A DNA stretch of 64,000 nt from the NCBI GenBank assembly GCA_029834535.1, contig JAQMWT010000435.1, positions 62,001 through 126,000 of the forward strand, read 5' to 3'. Position numbers and translations under genes: made by a program. This document shows, piece by piece, positions 29,411-41,000 of this stretch. Within the stretch, counting starts at the first letter, position 1; each line of letters starts with the position of its first letter. The stretch comes from Chrysophaeum taylorii. Its lineage: Eukaryota; Sar; Pelagophyceae; Pelagomonadales; Pelagomonadaceae. The notes under the pieces are model-generated. The model searched no databases. It saw nothing but the letters and a program-made list of their open reading frames with translations, and had not been told where the DNA came from.

Positions 29411-30001
29411 TTATTTATACCAGGGGCGCGGCCCGATATCCCGCAGGAACACCACGTATTATTGCGGGAGCCGTGTTCTTCGAGTTGATTAGTAACGCCG
29501 TCCAGTAGCTTCGAGCTGGTTGCTTCCAATCGAGCAACGCAAAGAGCTCCGCTCGCAACTATTGCTTCGAGGCCCGCCTCAGAGCACGAAAGACCGAAGT
29601 TGCCGCCCCATCTGTCGCGATCGCCTCCCCGAACATGGGACGGCGTTGACGTGCGTTTAGGTGCTGCGTACGGCTCCATCCGAATCTGCTGGAGATAGCT
29701 GGTCCCCGGGCTAATAATCGACATGTCGGGTCTCGACGACGACGACGACGACGACCAACAAGGGAGGAGCGTCGTGGTTTAAGAACGAGACCATCTTGAG
29801 ATGATGATATCAATAAATTTGCGGTCTCCATCCCACGCTCGTCCTTCTGGACTTGCGTGACGAGACGACGACGGTCAGTGTACCACGACTGGAGCACTCC
29901 GAGTAGCACAAAACAAAGGGGGGGGCGCTGCGTCGTATCCCGTCCACGCCAAACACGTCGATCAAACAAGGAGGAGGAATCAGGGTGTCCTCTGATTTTC
30001 T
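28598..30001. other. 1.4 kb without a recognised gene; microsatellites
   Basis: Contains (TAA)n at 28620-28644, (GAAC)n at 28720-28754, (CAG)n at 29373-29410 and (GAC)n near 29735. A 201-codon frame on the minus strand (28755-29360) has no recognisable domain and a codon pattern unlike the neighbours; I do not call it a gene. Base composition is less GC-rich than in the genes around it. Confidence 0.45.
28720..28754. repeat. (GAAC)n microsatellite
   Basis: About eight GAAC/CGAA units followed by CTAACTAACT. The same four-base motif (as GTTC) forms a long run at 52818-52890. Confidence 0.95.
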
Positions 30002-30608
30002 TTATTCGCGGCGGTATTCTTCGGCCATTTCGTCTTTTATGTGCTCCTTGAGCTCGAGGCGAATCTCGTTGACGTCGTCGCCGCGGAGGGTGTCTCGAAC
30101 GAAGTAGCACTCGACGCGGAGCTGGACCATCTCGAGGGCGCCGCGGATGACGCCGCAGAGGACGTTGGAGTAGTAGAGATTTATATTGGGCGGGAGTTCG
30201 ACGAAGTCGGTGAGGGGATTGTCATAAACAAGAAGCGAGCAGGACGTTTTTTCGTCGTTCCAACTCGCGACTTCCACGGAGACGCCCAGAAACATCTTGA
30301 AGGCGACCTTGGCGATGACGTCGGCCGTCTCAGCAAACTCGTTGCAGTTGTTGATGCCGGATTTGGCGAGGAATTCGTCGATGAGGCGGCACCCAATCGA
30401 GTGGCCCATTTTCTCGAGCTTCTCGTTGACGAGCTGGACGTCCTCGAGATCGCGCATCAGCTGGACGACCATTGCCCCGTCTGCGCGTCTCTTCCTCCAC
30501 ATCATCGATCGGACGCTACTCACAGGTCAAGGTGAAGAACTCGGCGTTGATCTTGGGCATCTTCTGCCAGATCTGCTCTCCGAGGCGCGCGTTCGCGGAG
30601 GCACTCAT
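30002..30608 (-). CDS. TRAPPC3: TRAPPC3 (Bet3), core TRAPP subunit
   Basis: Two exons, 30524-30608 and 30002-30480, with a 43 nt GTGAGT...CAG intron; product 187 residues, the family size. Joined sequence reads AEFFTLTYGAMVVQL, matching the Bet3 N-terminus. Further landmarks: MGHSIGCRLIDEFLAKSG, ETADVIAKVAFKMFLGVSV, NPLTDFVELPPNINLYYSN, LCGVIRGALEMVQL, VRDTLRGDDVNEIRLEL. Cys74 is in the position of the cysteine that is palmitoylated in known Bet3 proteins. TRAPP is the exchange factor for Ypt1/Rab1 at the Golgi. It is divergent from the helicase gene. Confidence 0.95.
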
Positions 30609-30674
30609 CCTGTGTCTTAGGGTAAAGGTTTCGGTGTTCAAGAAAGAAAGAAAGAAGGGAAGAAAGCAGTTTGT
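30609..30674. promoter_or_regulatory. 66 nt divergent promoter interval
   Basis: TRAPPC3 (minus) and the DEVH helicase gene (plus) start 66 nt apart, so one tiny region must serve both. It holds a GAAA/GAAG-rich tract on the plus strand. No clear TATA box. Confidence 0.5.
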
Positions 30675-33600
30675 ATGGCTGTCGCGCAGCGCGCTCTCCG
30701 GGAGATGCAGCAGCAGGGGTCCGAGGCGCGGCTGCCGATCTGGGAGCACAAGGAGCGGGTGCTCCGGAGCGTGGAGCAAAACGCGGTGTCGCTCGTTTAC
30801 GGGTCGACAGGATCGGGGAAGAGCACGCAAGTACCGCAAATGCTGCTGGAGCGGTACCCCGGGTCGCGCATCGTGTGCACGCAGCCGCGGCGGCTCGCGG
30901 CCGTGGCGATCGCCGGGCGCGTCGCGGCGGAGCGCGGGACGAGCGACGAGGTCGGGTACCGTATCGGGCACCACAAGGCGTGGAACGCGAGTACGGCGAG
31001 GATGATGTTCGTGACGGCGGGGTTGTTGCTGCAGCAGATCAAGCAAGAGGGCGAAGCGGCACTCGAGGGTGTTGCCGTGTTGGTGATCGACGAGGTGCAC
31101 GAGCGGTCGATCGAGTCGGACGTGCTGCTCGCGTCGGTGCGGCGGCTGTTGATATCTAGCGCTCGGCTGCGTCGCACGACCAAGGTCGTCCTCATGTCGG
31201 CGACGCTCGACCTCGAGAGATACGTGCGGTACATGCGCCTTAGCGAGGAGGAGCACGTCAACATGGTCAACGTCGTGTCGGAGCAGGCGCCGAGCGCGAC
31301 GGGGACCTACCGGCGTGTCGAGGAGATATACCTGTGCGAGATGGCGCGCGCGACGCGTCTCGACGCGCGCGACGCGATCTTCTCGTCGCTCGAGGGCCGC
31401 GTAAACTCGCTGCTCGGGGGCGGCGCTTTTAGTAGCAGTAGTAGTATGGATGAGGAGGGTGACGTCGATTTTGAGCTGCTGGTCACCAAGTTCGCGCACG
31501 AGTCGGTGCTGCACGCGGCGATCGCGTCGATCGTCGGATTCGTCGTCGCGTCGTCCGAGTCGCCGACGTCGACGCTCGTGTTCTTGCCCACGTACCGCGC
31601 GCTCCAGACCCAGCACGAGGCGCTCCTCGCGTCGAACCTCGACATCGACGTGGCGATTCTGCACTCGTCCGTGGAGCTCGAGGCGTGTCTCGCGGCCGTG
31701 GGAAAGCGCGCGACGGCGCGGAGCGTGGTCGTTTTGTCGACGAACATCGCCGAGTCGTCGGTGACGCTGCCCGAGGTCGTCGATGTGATCGACTCGTGTT
31801 TGACCAACCAGGTCGTGTGGGACCACGAGACCCGGACATCGCGGAGCCGCGTCGTGTTCGCGAGCAAGGCGCAGTGCGACCAGCGACGAGGTCGCGTCGG
31901 AAGAGTGCGCGAGGGCGTCTGCTGGCGGCTCGTGCCGCGCGCCGCGTTCCACGCCGCGTCCTCTCGGGCGAAAATGCAGGTCTTCGAGACCCCCGCCATC
32001 AAGCTGCAGGCCCTCGACAAAATGGCCCTCTCCCTCGTCGCGTCCAAGGCCCGAGACATATCCGAGGCGCTGTTGGGCGACGTGCTCGATCCGCCTCTCG
32101 CGCGGCACGTCGACCTCAGCCTCGAATTCCTGGCGCTTATCGACGCCGTGGCGGAAACGCCCCACCGCCGGCTTGGGGTCCGCCGGACGGCCACTCGCTA
32201 CGGCCAGATCTTGAGCGATCTCCCGGTCTCCCTCGATGCGGCACGGTTGGCGGTCGCGCTCGCGTGCCGCGGGCTCGCGCGCCTCGGCGCGCTCGCGGCC
32301 GCCGTGCTTTCCGCCGTCCCAAAGCCCGTCAAGCGGCCCTTCGCGGGATCGCGCGACCAGCGCGAAAAGTACCGGCTCAACCTCCTTCGCTTCTCGAAAA
32401 ACATTCCAAAAGGCGTGCTTCCGGCATTCGACGAACTCTGCGCGCACGTAGCCGCGTACGAGTTCTTCGAGGCGCACTGCCTCGACCCGTCGCGTTCGAG
32501 ACGCCTCGACGAGGCCCGGCCTCTCGAGGAGGAGGAGGAGGAAATGACGGCCTTCTGCGAGGCCCACGACCTCGTCCTGTCGGCCATCCGCGAGGTCCAG
32601 GCCGAGGCCGCGGTCATCCTGACCGTCCTCCACCGCCACCGGCCGCCGGGCGTCGCGGGCCGCGTACCCTCGTACCGGCGCTTCCGCACCGATCTCGAGC
32701 CCCACGTGTGCGTCTTCCTCGAGAACCAGCCCCTCCCGCGCAAGTGCACGCCTTCGCACCAGTCGTCGCCCGTCGACGTCGTCTTCGCGCGCGACGAAAT
32801 TTTTACTCTCCGAGAGTGTTACGACTATGTCTTTCCCCCCCCCCCGGTCGAGGACGAGTCGCCCGCGGCGTGCCGCTTCTTCGCGCGAGGCCGGTGCACG
32901 CGCGGCGCGAGCTGCAGGTTCTCCCACGATGCTTCGAGACCCCTCGTCTGCCCATACTTCCTTTCGACGACGGGCTGCCGCTTTGGCAACGCCTGCGCGT
33001 ACCTTCACGCGGGGGCAGAACGGACTCCTCCTCCTCCCCGCTTCGACTTTGCCGATTGCGTGCGTCGGGTCAACGACGCCGTCGCCGACAGCGACCCGCA
33101 CTCGTACGACGCCTACGCCTCGATCGTCTTGCTGGGCGAGGCGACCTTCGCCTTCGCCGAGCTTCTGGTGCGCCAGAACCCGCGCAAACGTATCGTCGCG
33201 ACCACCCCCGACCCCCTCCCTACGACCCCCCGCGTGGCCTGGCTCCAAGCCCAACCCGACGTCAACGTCTACGGCGATCTCGACGCCACCGTCGACTGGC
33301 CCTTCTTAAACGCCCTCGTCCCCGACCTCGTCGTCTTCAATTTTCCCCACGCGGGCGTCCCCGACCTCGAACGGAATTCGAACCTAATCGATCGTTTTTT
33401 TCGCGCTGCCTTCAACGCGACACTCCGAGCCGGCCCTCTCCGCCTCCACCTCGCTCTCTCCAACGACGAGTTCTCGAGATGGAGCGTCCTCGACGTCGCG
33501 CGCGACAACTTCTTCTACCTCGAAACCTCCTTCGACTTTGACTTCGACGCCTTCTCCTACCACCCCGTCAACAACGACGGCACGCGCCGCACTAAGTTGG

Positions 33601-33917
33601 ACCGACCGGTCGTCTACGAATTCACCAGCGGCAACCCTCCCGCGCGGATTCGAGCCCACGTCCCGCCGCCGGAGGCACCCACCTGTTGCGTCTGTTTGGA
33701 TGTCCTCCACGACGACTTCACCCTCCGGATGGACTGTTCACACATGGTCTGCGCCTCCTGCGCCCAGGGCCTCCGCACCCATTCCCACGGCGCCTTCTGC
33801 TTCCCCTGCCCACTCTGCCGCCAACTCCATTTCGACGACCCCGACAACGTTCTTCGAGGACCTCCTCCGATGCGATCGCAATCGCAATCGCGATCGCGAT
33901 CGCGATCACTCACCTGA
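30675..33917 (+). CDS. DExH RNA helicase fused to CCCH zinc fingers, BMT5-like methyltransferase domain and RING
   Basis: 1080 residues in one exon. Residues 1-700: DEAH/RHA-type helicase with motif I GSTGSGKST (43-51), motif II DEVH (139-142), motif III SAT (175-177), a motif VI-like QRRGRVGRV and the HA2/OB region. Residues about 732-779: two CCCH fingers (C-x7-C-x5-C-x3-H and C-x8-C-x5-C-x3-H). Residues about 810-985: a DUF2431/BMT5-like fold (IVLLGEATFAFAELLV, DLVVFNFPHAGVP, a DRFFRAAFNATLRAGPLRLHL helix-strand block, FSYHPVNND); in yeast Bmt5 this domain methylates N3 of a 25S rRNA uridine. Residues about 1003-1053: a C3HC4-type RING (CCVCLDVL...CSHMVCASC...CPLC). Helicase plus CCCH is known from plant proteins; I do not recall this four-part chain. 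Likely acts on rRNA or other structured RNA. The end is Arg/Ser-rich from a CGATCG repeat. Confidence 0.9.
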   Translation: MAVAQRALREMQQQGSEARLPIWEHKERVLRSVEQNAVSLVYGSTGSGKSTQVPQMLLERYPGSRIVCTQPRRLAAVAIAGRVAAERGTSDEVGYRIGHHKAWNASTARMMFVTAGLLLQQIKQEGEAALEGVAVLVIDEVHERSIESDVLLASVRRLLISSARLRRTTKVVLMSATLDLERYVRYMRLSEEEHVNMVNVVSEQAPSATGTYRRVEEIYLCEMARATRLDARDAIFSSLEGRVNSLLGGGAFSSSSSMDEEGDVDFELLVTKFAHESVLHAAIASIVGFVVASSESPTSTLVFLPTYRALQTQHEALLASNLDIDVAILHSSVELEACLAAVGKRATARSVVVLSTNIAESSVTLPEVVDVIDSCLTNQVVWDHETRTSRSRVVFASKAQCDQRRGRVGRVREGVCWRLVPRAAFHAASSRAKMQVFETPAIKLQALDKMALSLVASKARDISEALLGDVLDPPLARHVDLSLEFLALIDAVAETPHRRLGVRRTATRYGQILSDLPVSLDAARLAVALACRGLARLGALAAAVLSAVPKPVKRPFAGSRDQREKYRLNLLRFSKNIPKGVLPAFDELCAHVAAYEFFEAHCLDPSRSRRLDEARPLEEEEEEMTAFCEAHDLVLSAIREVQAEAAVILTVLHRHRPPGVAGRVPSYRRFRTDLEPHVCVFLENQPLPRKCTPSHQSSPVDVVFARDEIFTLRECYDYVFPPPPVEDESPAACRFFARGRCTRGASCRFSHDASRPLVCPYFLSTTGCRFGNACAYLHAGAERTPPPPRFDFADCVRRVNDAVADSDPHSYDAYASIVLLGEATFAFAELLVRQNPRKRIVATTPDPLPTTPRVAWLQAQPDVNVYGDLDATVDWPFLNALVPDLVVFNFPHAGVPDLERNSNLIDRFFRAAFNATLRAGPLRLHLALSNDEFSRWSVLDVARDNFFYLETSFDFDFDAFSYHPVNNDGTRRTKLDRPVVYEFTSGNPPARIRAHVPPPEAPTCCVCLDVLHDDFTLRMDCSHMVCASCAQGLRTHSHGAFCFPCPLCRQLHFDDPDNVLRGPPPMRSQSQSRSRSRSLT

Positions 33918-35056
33918 GGAGGAAGGAGGAAGAGGCGGATTCCCTCTCTTCCCGTCTTGCCAGGTCGGACGTCGGCCGTCTCTTTTGATTTTATGAAAAG
34001 ACCAAGACGAAATATAGTTGTTTGGGAAGTTTCGGGTCCTCGTCGTAGGCTTCGAATAATTCCTAAGATGACGATGTGATCCCTCCTCCTCGTATTTTCA
34101 AAGCAAAACGAGAGTGTCCTGTATGATCGATCGGTCGGTCGGTCGGTCGGTCGGTTGAAGGAGCAATTATTTGTACAACAAAAGCCGCAATCTAGCCCCC
34201 ACGATTAATAATATATTTCGCGTTTCATTTGGCCAATTAACGCATCTATTTGCTTGCGCTCTTTTTTCTTGACCGATTGATTGATTGATTTTACCCGGAT
34301 TCCGGAGTGGGGGGAAAAACCACATAGACACCGGCGACTCCCAACGCAAATAAGGAGGCTACACGGTGCCGCCCCCTGGTTCCCTCCGGGTGCCCGTCTC
34401 TGATGCCCTCCCTCCGCCATACACGACATCATCCCGCGTCCCCGCACCGCCTCTCACATCTTGCACACGGCTATTCCTACTAGCCCCTGCGCCTCTCTCG
34501 CCCCTTGGTCACCGCGTTTGTTTTTTCTTTCTTTTTTTTCTTTTTTTCTTTCTTTCTTTCTGCAGAGCTTGTTCTTTTTTCGTCTCCCATGATCGTCCAT
34601 TCTGGCTCTTTGAGCCTGAGCGTTGCGTACTACTATCGCGATAATGATAGGATACTATTTTCTAATCCAGAATGCTAGAAAGCACGCACATGTTGTGGGA
34701 GGAGAAAGGGGCATTTAACTTCGACTTGTACTCAAAAAACGAGTTTCGCGCGTGGCTATTCTACGTCGCCTCGCAGTTTCCTCGATTGGAAGTTTCTGTG
34801 CTTGCTCGCCCTTCAATAGCCCAGGGATGTTGTTCGTTATCGAGACCTTCCGGCTGACCATTGATTTTCGGTGATTGATTTTTTTGGGGGGGTGAGGGTT
34901 TCGTTCGGTGGTCAGACATACATACACCTTTGTTGTACCGGTGCAACGGCCGAAGTAGCAAAGATTGCCTATGGCGTATCTAAACTCTCGCTCTGCTGCG
35001 TGGAAGATGAAACGATGACGACGGCGTCGAGGTGGTAAGGAAGTCGCCCGAGCAAA
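33918..35056. other. Intergenic, simple repeats
   Basis: Less GC-rich. (GGTC)n at 34131-34153, TTTC/CTTT-rich tract at 34520-34563, a poly-G run near 34888. No gene recognised; presumably the helicase 3' UTR and the promoter of the next gene. Confidence 0.5.
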
Positions 35057-38000
35057 ATGGGCGACGAAGAAACAACCAACGGGAGCGTGGCGCATCAAGA
35101 GACGTCGAATGCGTTGAGTTCGCTTGAGCGTGACTTGCACCAGTCATTCTACGCCTCGCGGCTCCCGCGGGCTTGGGCTACGTTTAACCACGAACTCCTC
35201 GGAAATCTCGACGAATTCTGCAGTACGCTTCGCGCGTGTGAAGAGCCCGTGACCCCGCTGTCGCTGATTGGCCCCGCCGGATGCGGAAAGTCGACGCTGC
35301 TATCGATTTGGCTGCAGCGCCGACGCCAGCGGCTCGGTCGAAGACCACAAGAGCTGCGGATCCCCGAATTCTGCTTCGTGCATGTCGTAGGATGCACCCG
35401 TCAGTCCGTATACGTGCGCGAGCTACTGACGCGGCTGACCACCGAGATTATGGATCACTTCGACCTGCCGCGTCCGCGACACTTCGACCCCGCGCGTCTC
35501 GCCTGGGACCTACCGCGGCTCCTGGAAATCGCCGGTGCAAAAGGGAGGGTACTGGTGGTGATCGACGGACTTCATCGCCTTCGAAACGATGCCGGACAGA
35601 TCAATTTGAAATGGCTCCCGACGACCTTTCCGGCGAACGTCCACGTCGTCGTCTCGACGACGAGCCTCCCGCCCGCTGCCGTAGACGAGATTGATCGGAG
35701 CGTAGAGGGAAGCCACTCGGTCGAATACAAGATCAAGAAGAAGATGCTTTCCGAGCTCGAGCGTCGGCACTGGCGGCTGTTGACGATGACGTCGTTGTCG
35801 CCGACCGTAAGGACGAGCATCCTCGACAACTTCCTCACGGCGAAGGAGGCACCGATCTGCAAAAGCTCCGAGGCGGACAACGGCGACGACTTTATTTTTT
35901 CATTGGCAGAGCAACTTGTTGCCAACAAAAAGTCCGAGGAGGCCCCCGACGCGCCCGAAACGGCGACCAACGCTGAGCTGCAGCAACTCAACTTGTTTGA
36001 AATGCAGTACCAGACTCTCCTTGCGGTGCCGACCAACGCGCTCACACTCGCGACATTTCTGCGCGCACTGAGCTGCTCGGCGGCGCGAGGCTTTGATGTT
36101 TGGGAGCTCATCGAGGGTTGGCTCCAAAAGGCGGCCGTGACATCGGCGACGACGGACGACGTCGCGGCGCCGTTGTTTGAAGCGGTCTTAGTGAGCTGGG
36201 AAGTGGGGCATGTCGCGATGGAGCACAAACGCGCGCAGGCTCGACGATTTTCTATGCAAGCCGGGCCGACTTTGGCGGCGGTTGCGAAGACGCTGCAAAG
36301 TCGCGTCGACCAGGGTGGGGACGACTTCGCGCGAGCGGTCAACCCAATCTCCGGCGATGACGACGAGAACACGAGCATCACCAGCTTGTCAAACGTTAGT
36401 CGCGCGCGCAAGGATATAAGAGCTCGCGTCGCCCTCGAGATTGCGGGCAGCGAGGACGCGATCTTCCGAAACACCGCCGAGGAGGCTGCTGCTCGCGATG
36501 TTGAGCAAAAAATAGGCGGCGGCGCCGCCGATAATGTGGAGACTACGCAGCAGAGCGCACGACAAAAACAACATCCTTCATGTCTCGCGACGGGAGACAT
36601 GGATGAAAAACAGGACGAGGACGATGAAGAGTACGGCGAAGAGTCTTTCGAAGAGGACTACGGCGAAGACTTTGACGCAGAAAGCGGCGCTTTTAACGAG
36701 GCACCGGAGCAATCAGACATCGAGCCGCTCGCTCCGGCTGCCGACGAGAAAAAGAGTGACCTCCATGAGGTCACAATAGTCGATCCCGCCAGACTTTCTC
36801 CGAGCGAAGATGAGCGTTTGACGGCCAAGTCCGAAACTCGAAGCGAAGAGCCTTCGTGTAGCGTAGCGGAGACAAGCACAATGGCGTCGTCGACGCTGGA
36901 TGACGTACCAGACTATTTACTCGGCGGCGTAGACAACGTGCCGGGGCTCGGCATGCTCTTGGGCGATGGGCTGGCTTTTCTCTACGTCGCGCGGTACGGC
37001 CTCCGCGAGGACGAGCTCATGGCACTCCTCGGCGAACTTAAGGCCGATCGGAAGCGAGAGCGCGCCGACGACGGCAACACCATCAACATCGAGGGAAGGG
37101 AGGAGCTTGATGACCTCGTGGACGTCGCAAAGGTCACCAACGATTCTGAGGATGTGCTCGCTGCGAAGGAGCTTCCTCGTTTGCTGCAGGCTCTCGGGGT
37201 GATTCGCGACGAGTCGGGCGTTTTCGTGCTACCCCTGGAGTCAGAGGCGCTCCGAACGGTCGTAAAACGGCGCTACATCGACGACGGGCCGCTCAAGCGG
37301 ACGAAGAACCCGAAAACGTCCAAGGTACCGTCGCCAACACGACCACGGTCGTCGGAGGAGACGACAACCGGCGGTGACAGATGGCACGCTCGGCTCGCGT
37401 CATTCTTTGCCCGACAAATCCCGAGTGGTCGGCGTGCCGAGGAGTTGCCGTGGCACCTCAAACACTGTCGCCAGTGGAGTTCGCTGTGCGACACGCTCGC
37501 AAATATCCCAACTTTTGAGACCATGTTTCACGGCTCGCCACAGATGCGACACGAGCTCCAGGCGTATTGGCGACTCCTCGCCGAGGGACCTCTATACCTC
37601 ACGCGTCGCGCCGAGCGTAAGGCAGCCATTGTCGACACGGACCTGACGCCATCGCAAAAGCTGCTGGAGGGGCTGGACGTAGCGCACGGCCTCGGGCAGC
37701 TCGAGTCCAAGGCGCGGCGGGAACGACTCGCCAATAAGAGCGCGACATTCGACGTGGTGGACGCTTACAACAAGGCGATCGAGGCGTGGTTTGCCGCCGA
37801 GCATCCCACGACGCACCGACTCGCCGAGGCGCTCGGTGCGATCGCCGAATTCATGCAAGAATTTGATGAGCGTATCGAGACTCCGCTCTTTCTTCGAGGC
37901 GCAGTGAACTGGGCGAAGCTCGCGGATCTCGGCGTTGTGGACCCGGAGCGCCCCCGTCTTTCGATCCCGGCGTCGCCGACGACGGTGCGGGTCTCGGCAA

Positions 38001-41000
38001 CGGCCCCCCCTACCTCGCCGCAGTCGGATGCCCAAATTTCTGCTGCCGCCGAAGACCATGATGTCGGTGCTACCACCGGCTACGAGCCGCCGCGCGCTGG
38101 CGGCGTCGTCTCGATGTCCGAACTGCTGGCAAACGTCCGAGGGGCTGACGGCCTGCACGCGTCTGCGGCACAGCCTTGTGCCAATCAAGAAAAGAAACAG
38201 CTCAGCCGCGCAACGACTACGATCGCGGCTATTGGCGTCGGCAATCTCTATTGCTACCAACGCTGGATGTGGGTCCAGTTTCCGTGGCTGGCTCTCGCGC
38301 GCGCGACGGCAACATCGTGGACCATCGGACAGCGCTACGCACCCAAAGAGCTCGCAAGCAACACCGTCGTCGAAAGTGATAGAAACAACAAAAAAAACAA
38401 CAACAATAACAAGCCAGAGTATGAGCCAGTGTTGCTGAACACGGCGCCGGCGACGCGCGCTCTACAGGCCGCTTCGAGCGCCGTCGTGAACTGCGCGAGC
38501 GGACCGCGGCGATACTGGGACGTGAAACGTTGCGACCCGTCAGCGGCGCCGGTGGCGACCGTCTCCGAAAAGCGACTGCGGTCGCGAATCTTCGCCGGCA
38601 CGAGCCGCTCAGTCAACATGGAGCTGTTGAAACGCGATGCGGAGACCGTGGCGCTTCAGGGGCCGCAGCTCGAAGACGCCGCGTTGGAGGCAAGCGAGGC
38701 GCTCAAGGCGTCGATTTCCAAGGCGTCGCCAGCCGACCGCAAAGCGCTGAGGTTGCGACGCGTCGCAGCTCGCTTACCGCCGCGGCGCATGCGCTGGAAG
38801 CCTACGGCGACAGCGATGCCGCGGTCCGCGAGCATTGACGCGTTTGACCCCGCGCGGCATCCCGACGTCGACGGCGGGTGTGGGCCGTTCTCAGCGTCGT
38901 CGATCCGATCGCAGCGGCACGGCACGCGATTTCCTTCCGCGGAAGCGCTCCACGCGACAGCGCTGCTCAAGCGCAACGCGAAGTGCGACGCGTACAGCGC
39001 GATGGCGGCGACGAGATTTGGCGGCACGACCGAGCCCAAGGAGCTCAAGCAGGTCCTCGCGGTGCGCGAGCTCGATCGTGTCGAATCGAGCATCGCGTCG
39101 CACTCGCGTGACCTCGGCTATCTCCCTGCACACTCGGCCATCTTCCCGGCATCCCAACACGAGAAAACTGTCGCTGGGGCCAACGCGCGCGTCGGCAAGC
39201 TACGCGCGACCTACGACAAGCTCGTGGCCGAACGCAAGGCCAAGACAAAAGCTCGACGCGCGACCGAGTCGGAGATCGCTGCGCGCGAGACGGTCGACGC
39301 ACACTGCGCTTCGCTGTTGCGGCGCGGTGAGGCGACGTTGGGTGTGTTGGACGCGCGGCTCGTCGCGATCCGGTGTGCTCTAGCCGAAAGCGCCGCGCTG
39401 GGGTCATTTTATGGTGATATTGCAGCGGTCGGAGAGGCGGCGAGTCCAGCGCGCGCGTCGAGCCGACTCGAGATTGTCGAGCAGCAGGTCGAACTCGCGC
39501 GGGTCCAGGCGACGGACCTCCTCAAAAAGCGGCGCGAGCTCGTGGATTCGAGCGAGGCGACGCGCGCCGCCGACCTCCCCTACTTGCGACGCGAGAAGAA
39601 GAAGTGGGCAGCGATGCGCGAGGTCGCGCGGCTGCGGCTCCGCCTCGTTCGCGCATCGCTTAATTCGTTGCACCCCAAGGAGGTCGACGAAACTTTCCTC
39701 ACGGCGGCGCCCGAGCCGCCCGCGCAGACGATGACTACGACCCCCGCGGACTACTTTGGGGGACGTGCTGCGATGTGGGGACGGACGAGGGACGAGCCGA
39801 GACGACCCGCAACGGCGAGTCGAGAGGACGACGACGGCGAGGATGTCGTCATTTGGCCACCGCCCGACAACGAAGACGAAGCGCTGCTGGAGGAATTGGT
39901 ACTTGCCTCGGGCGCGAGCGAGCCTAAAGACATCGCGGCCAAGTACAAGGAGGCGACTGAACTCCACGCGTCACTCGAGGCACAGCATCGCCGCGATGCC
40001 ACGCGGCTCGCGCAACTCAAGACGGTGTTTGGGATCATGACGTCTGAGTTCAAGGCGATGAAGATCGCGGGCGTCTCCCGCCACGCCTGCAGCACCGCGG
40101 GCGACACGACAACCATTGCGGCGCTGCGCACGGCACAGGTCGACGAGCGCGATATGGTCGAGGACCCGCAGGCGGCGACGCGGCGAGTCGACGCGCTCCT
40201 ATTTCGCGCCGAGATTCGGCTCCACCAAACTCAGCGGCAAGCCGAGCAGCTCGCGCTCTTCGTCGCGCGCGCGTGCTCCGGCGTGCTCCACGTCGCGAGA
40301 CTCGTGCGCGTCCACACTTCCGCGCATAATCCGGTCTTGCCGTCGCTCGAGATCGACCCCGACCTCGTGAGAGCAGTCGAATGCCAGGGGGCCGACAAAC
40401 CCTTGCCATCTGGCGAGGCAATCTTTCGACTCCTCCGCGGGTGCGAGGATACCCTCGTCTTCGTCGCATCGCAGCTGCCCCAGCAGCAAAGGCCCACTCC
40501 CTCCGAGCAACGGCCGCGTCGCCGTCTCACGAAGAAAGTCGACGACAACGCATTCTTCGTGACGCCCGAGGCGCGGTGCCGGGCCACCCTCGTAAACCAG
40601 CTCGACGACGCCGACCTCGCGCAGCACAGCCACGTGACGCCGGGGGCACGCGTCCCGACGGGTCCCGAGAGAGACGAGCACTTCGTCCAAGTGAGTCAGG
40701 ACCTCGAGGCCCGCGACGCCGACCTCGACGCCCGAGAAGCACAGGTCGTCCCCGAGCCAAACGAAAAGGACGCCGATTTCTTTATCCAGGAGAGCCTGCA
40801 GACGCCGGCCGCCGTCGCCGCCCTCCGGCACGCCAACGCGCTATCTAAACTCAAGCAGGGAGACCGCGCGCCTCTCGGCCTCGCGATTCACCACGCGACC
40901 ATCCTCGTGCCAAAGACCACCACCAGTCCCCGCGCCAAGCTGGACCAAACCGCGAGGCCCGGCAAGGCCTACAGCGAACAGGTTCCTGACCGAGGTCACA

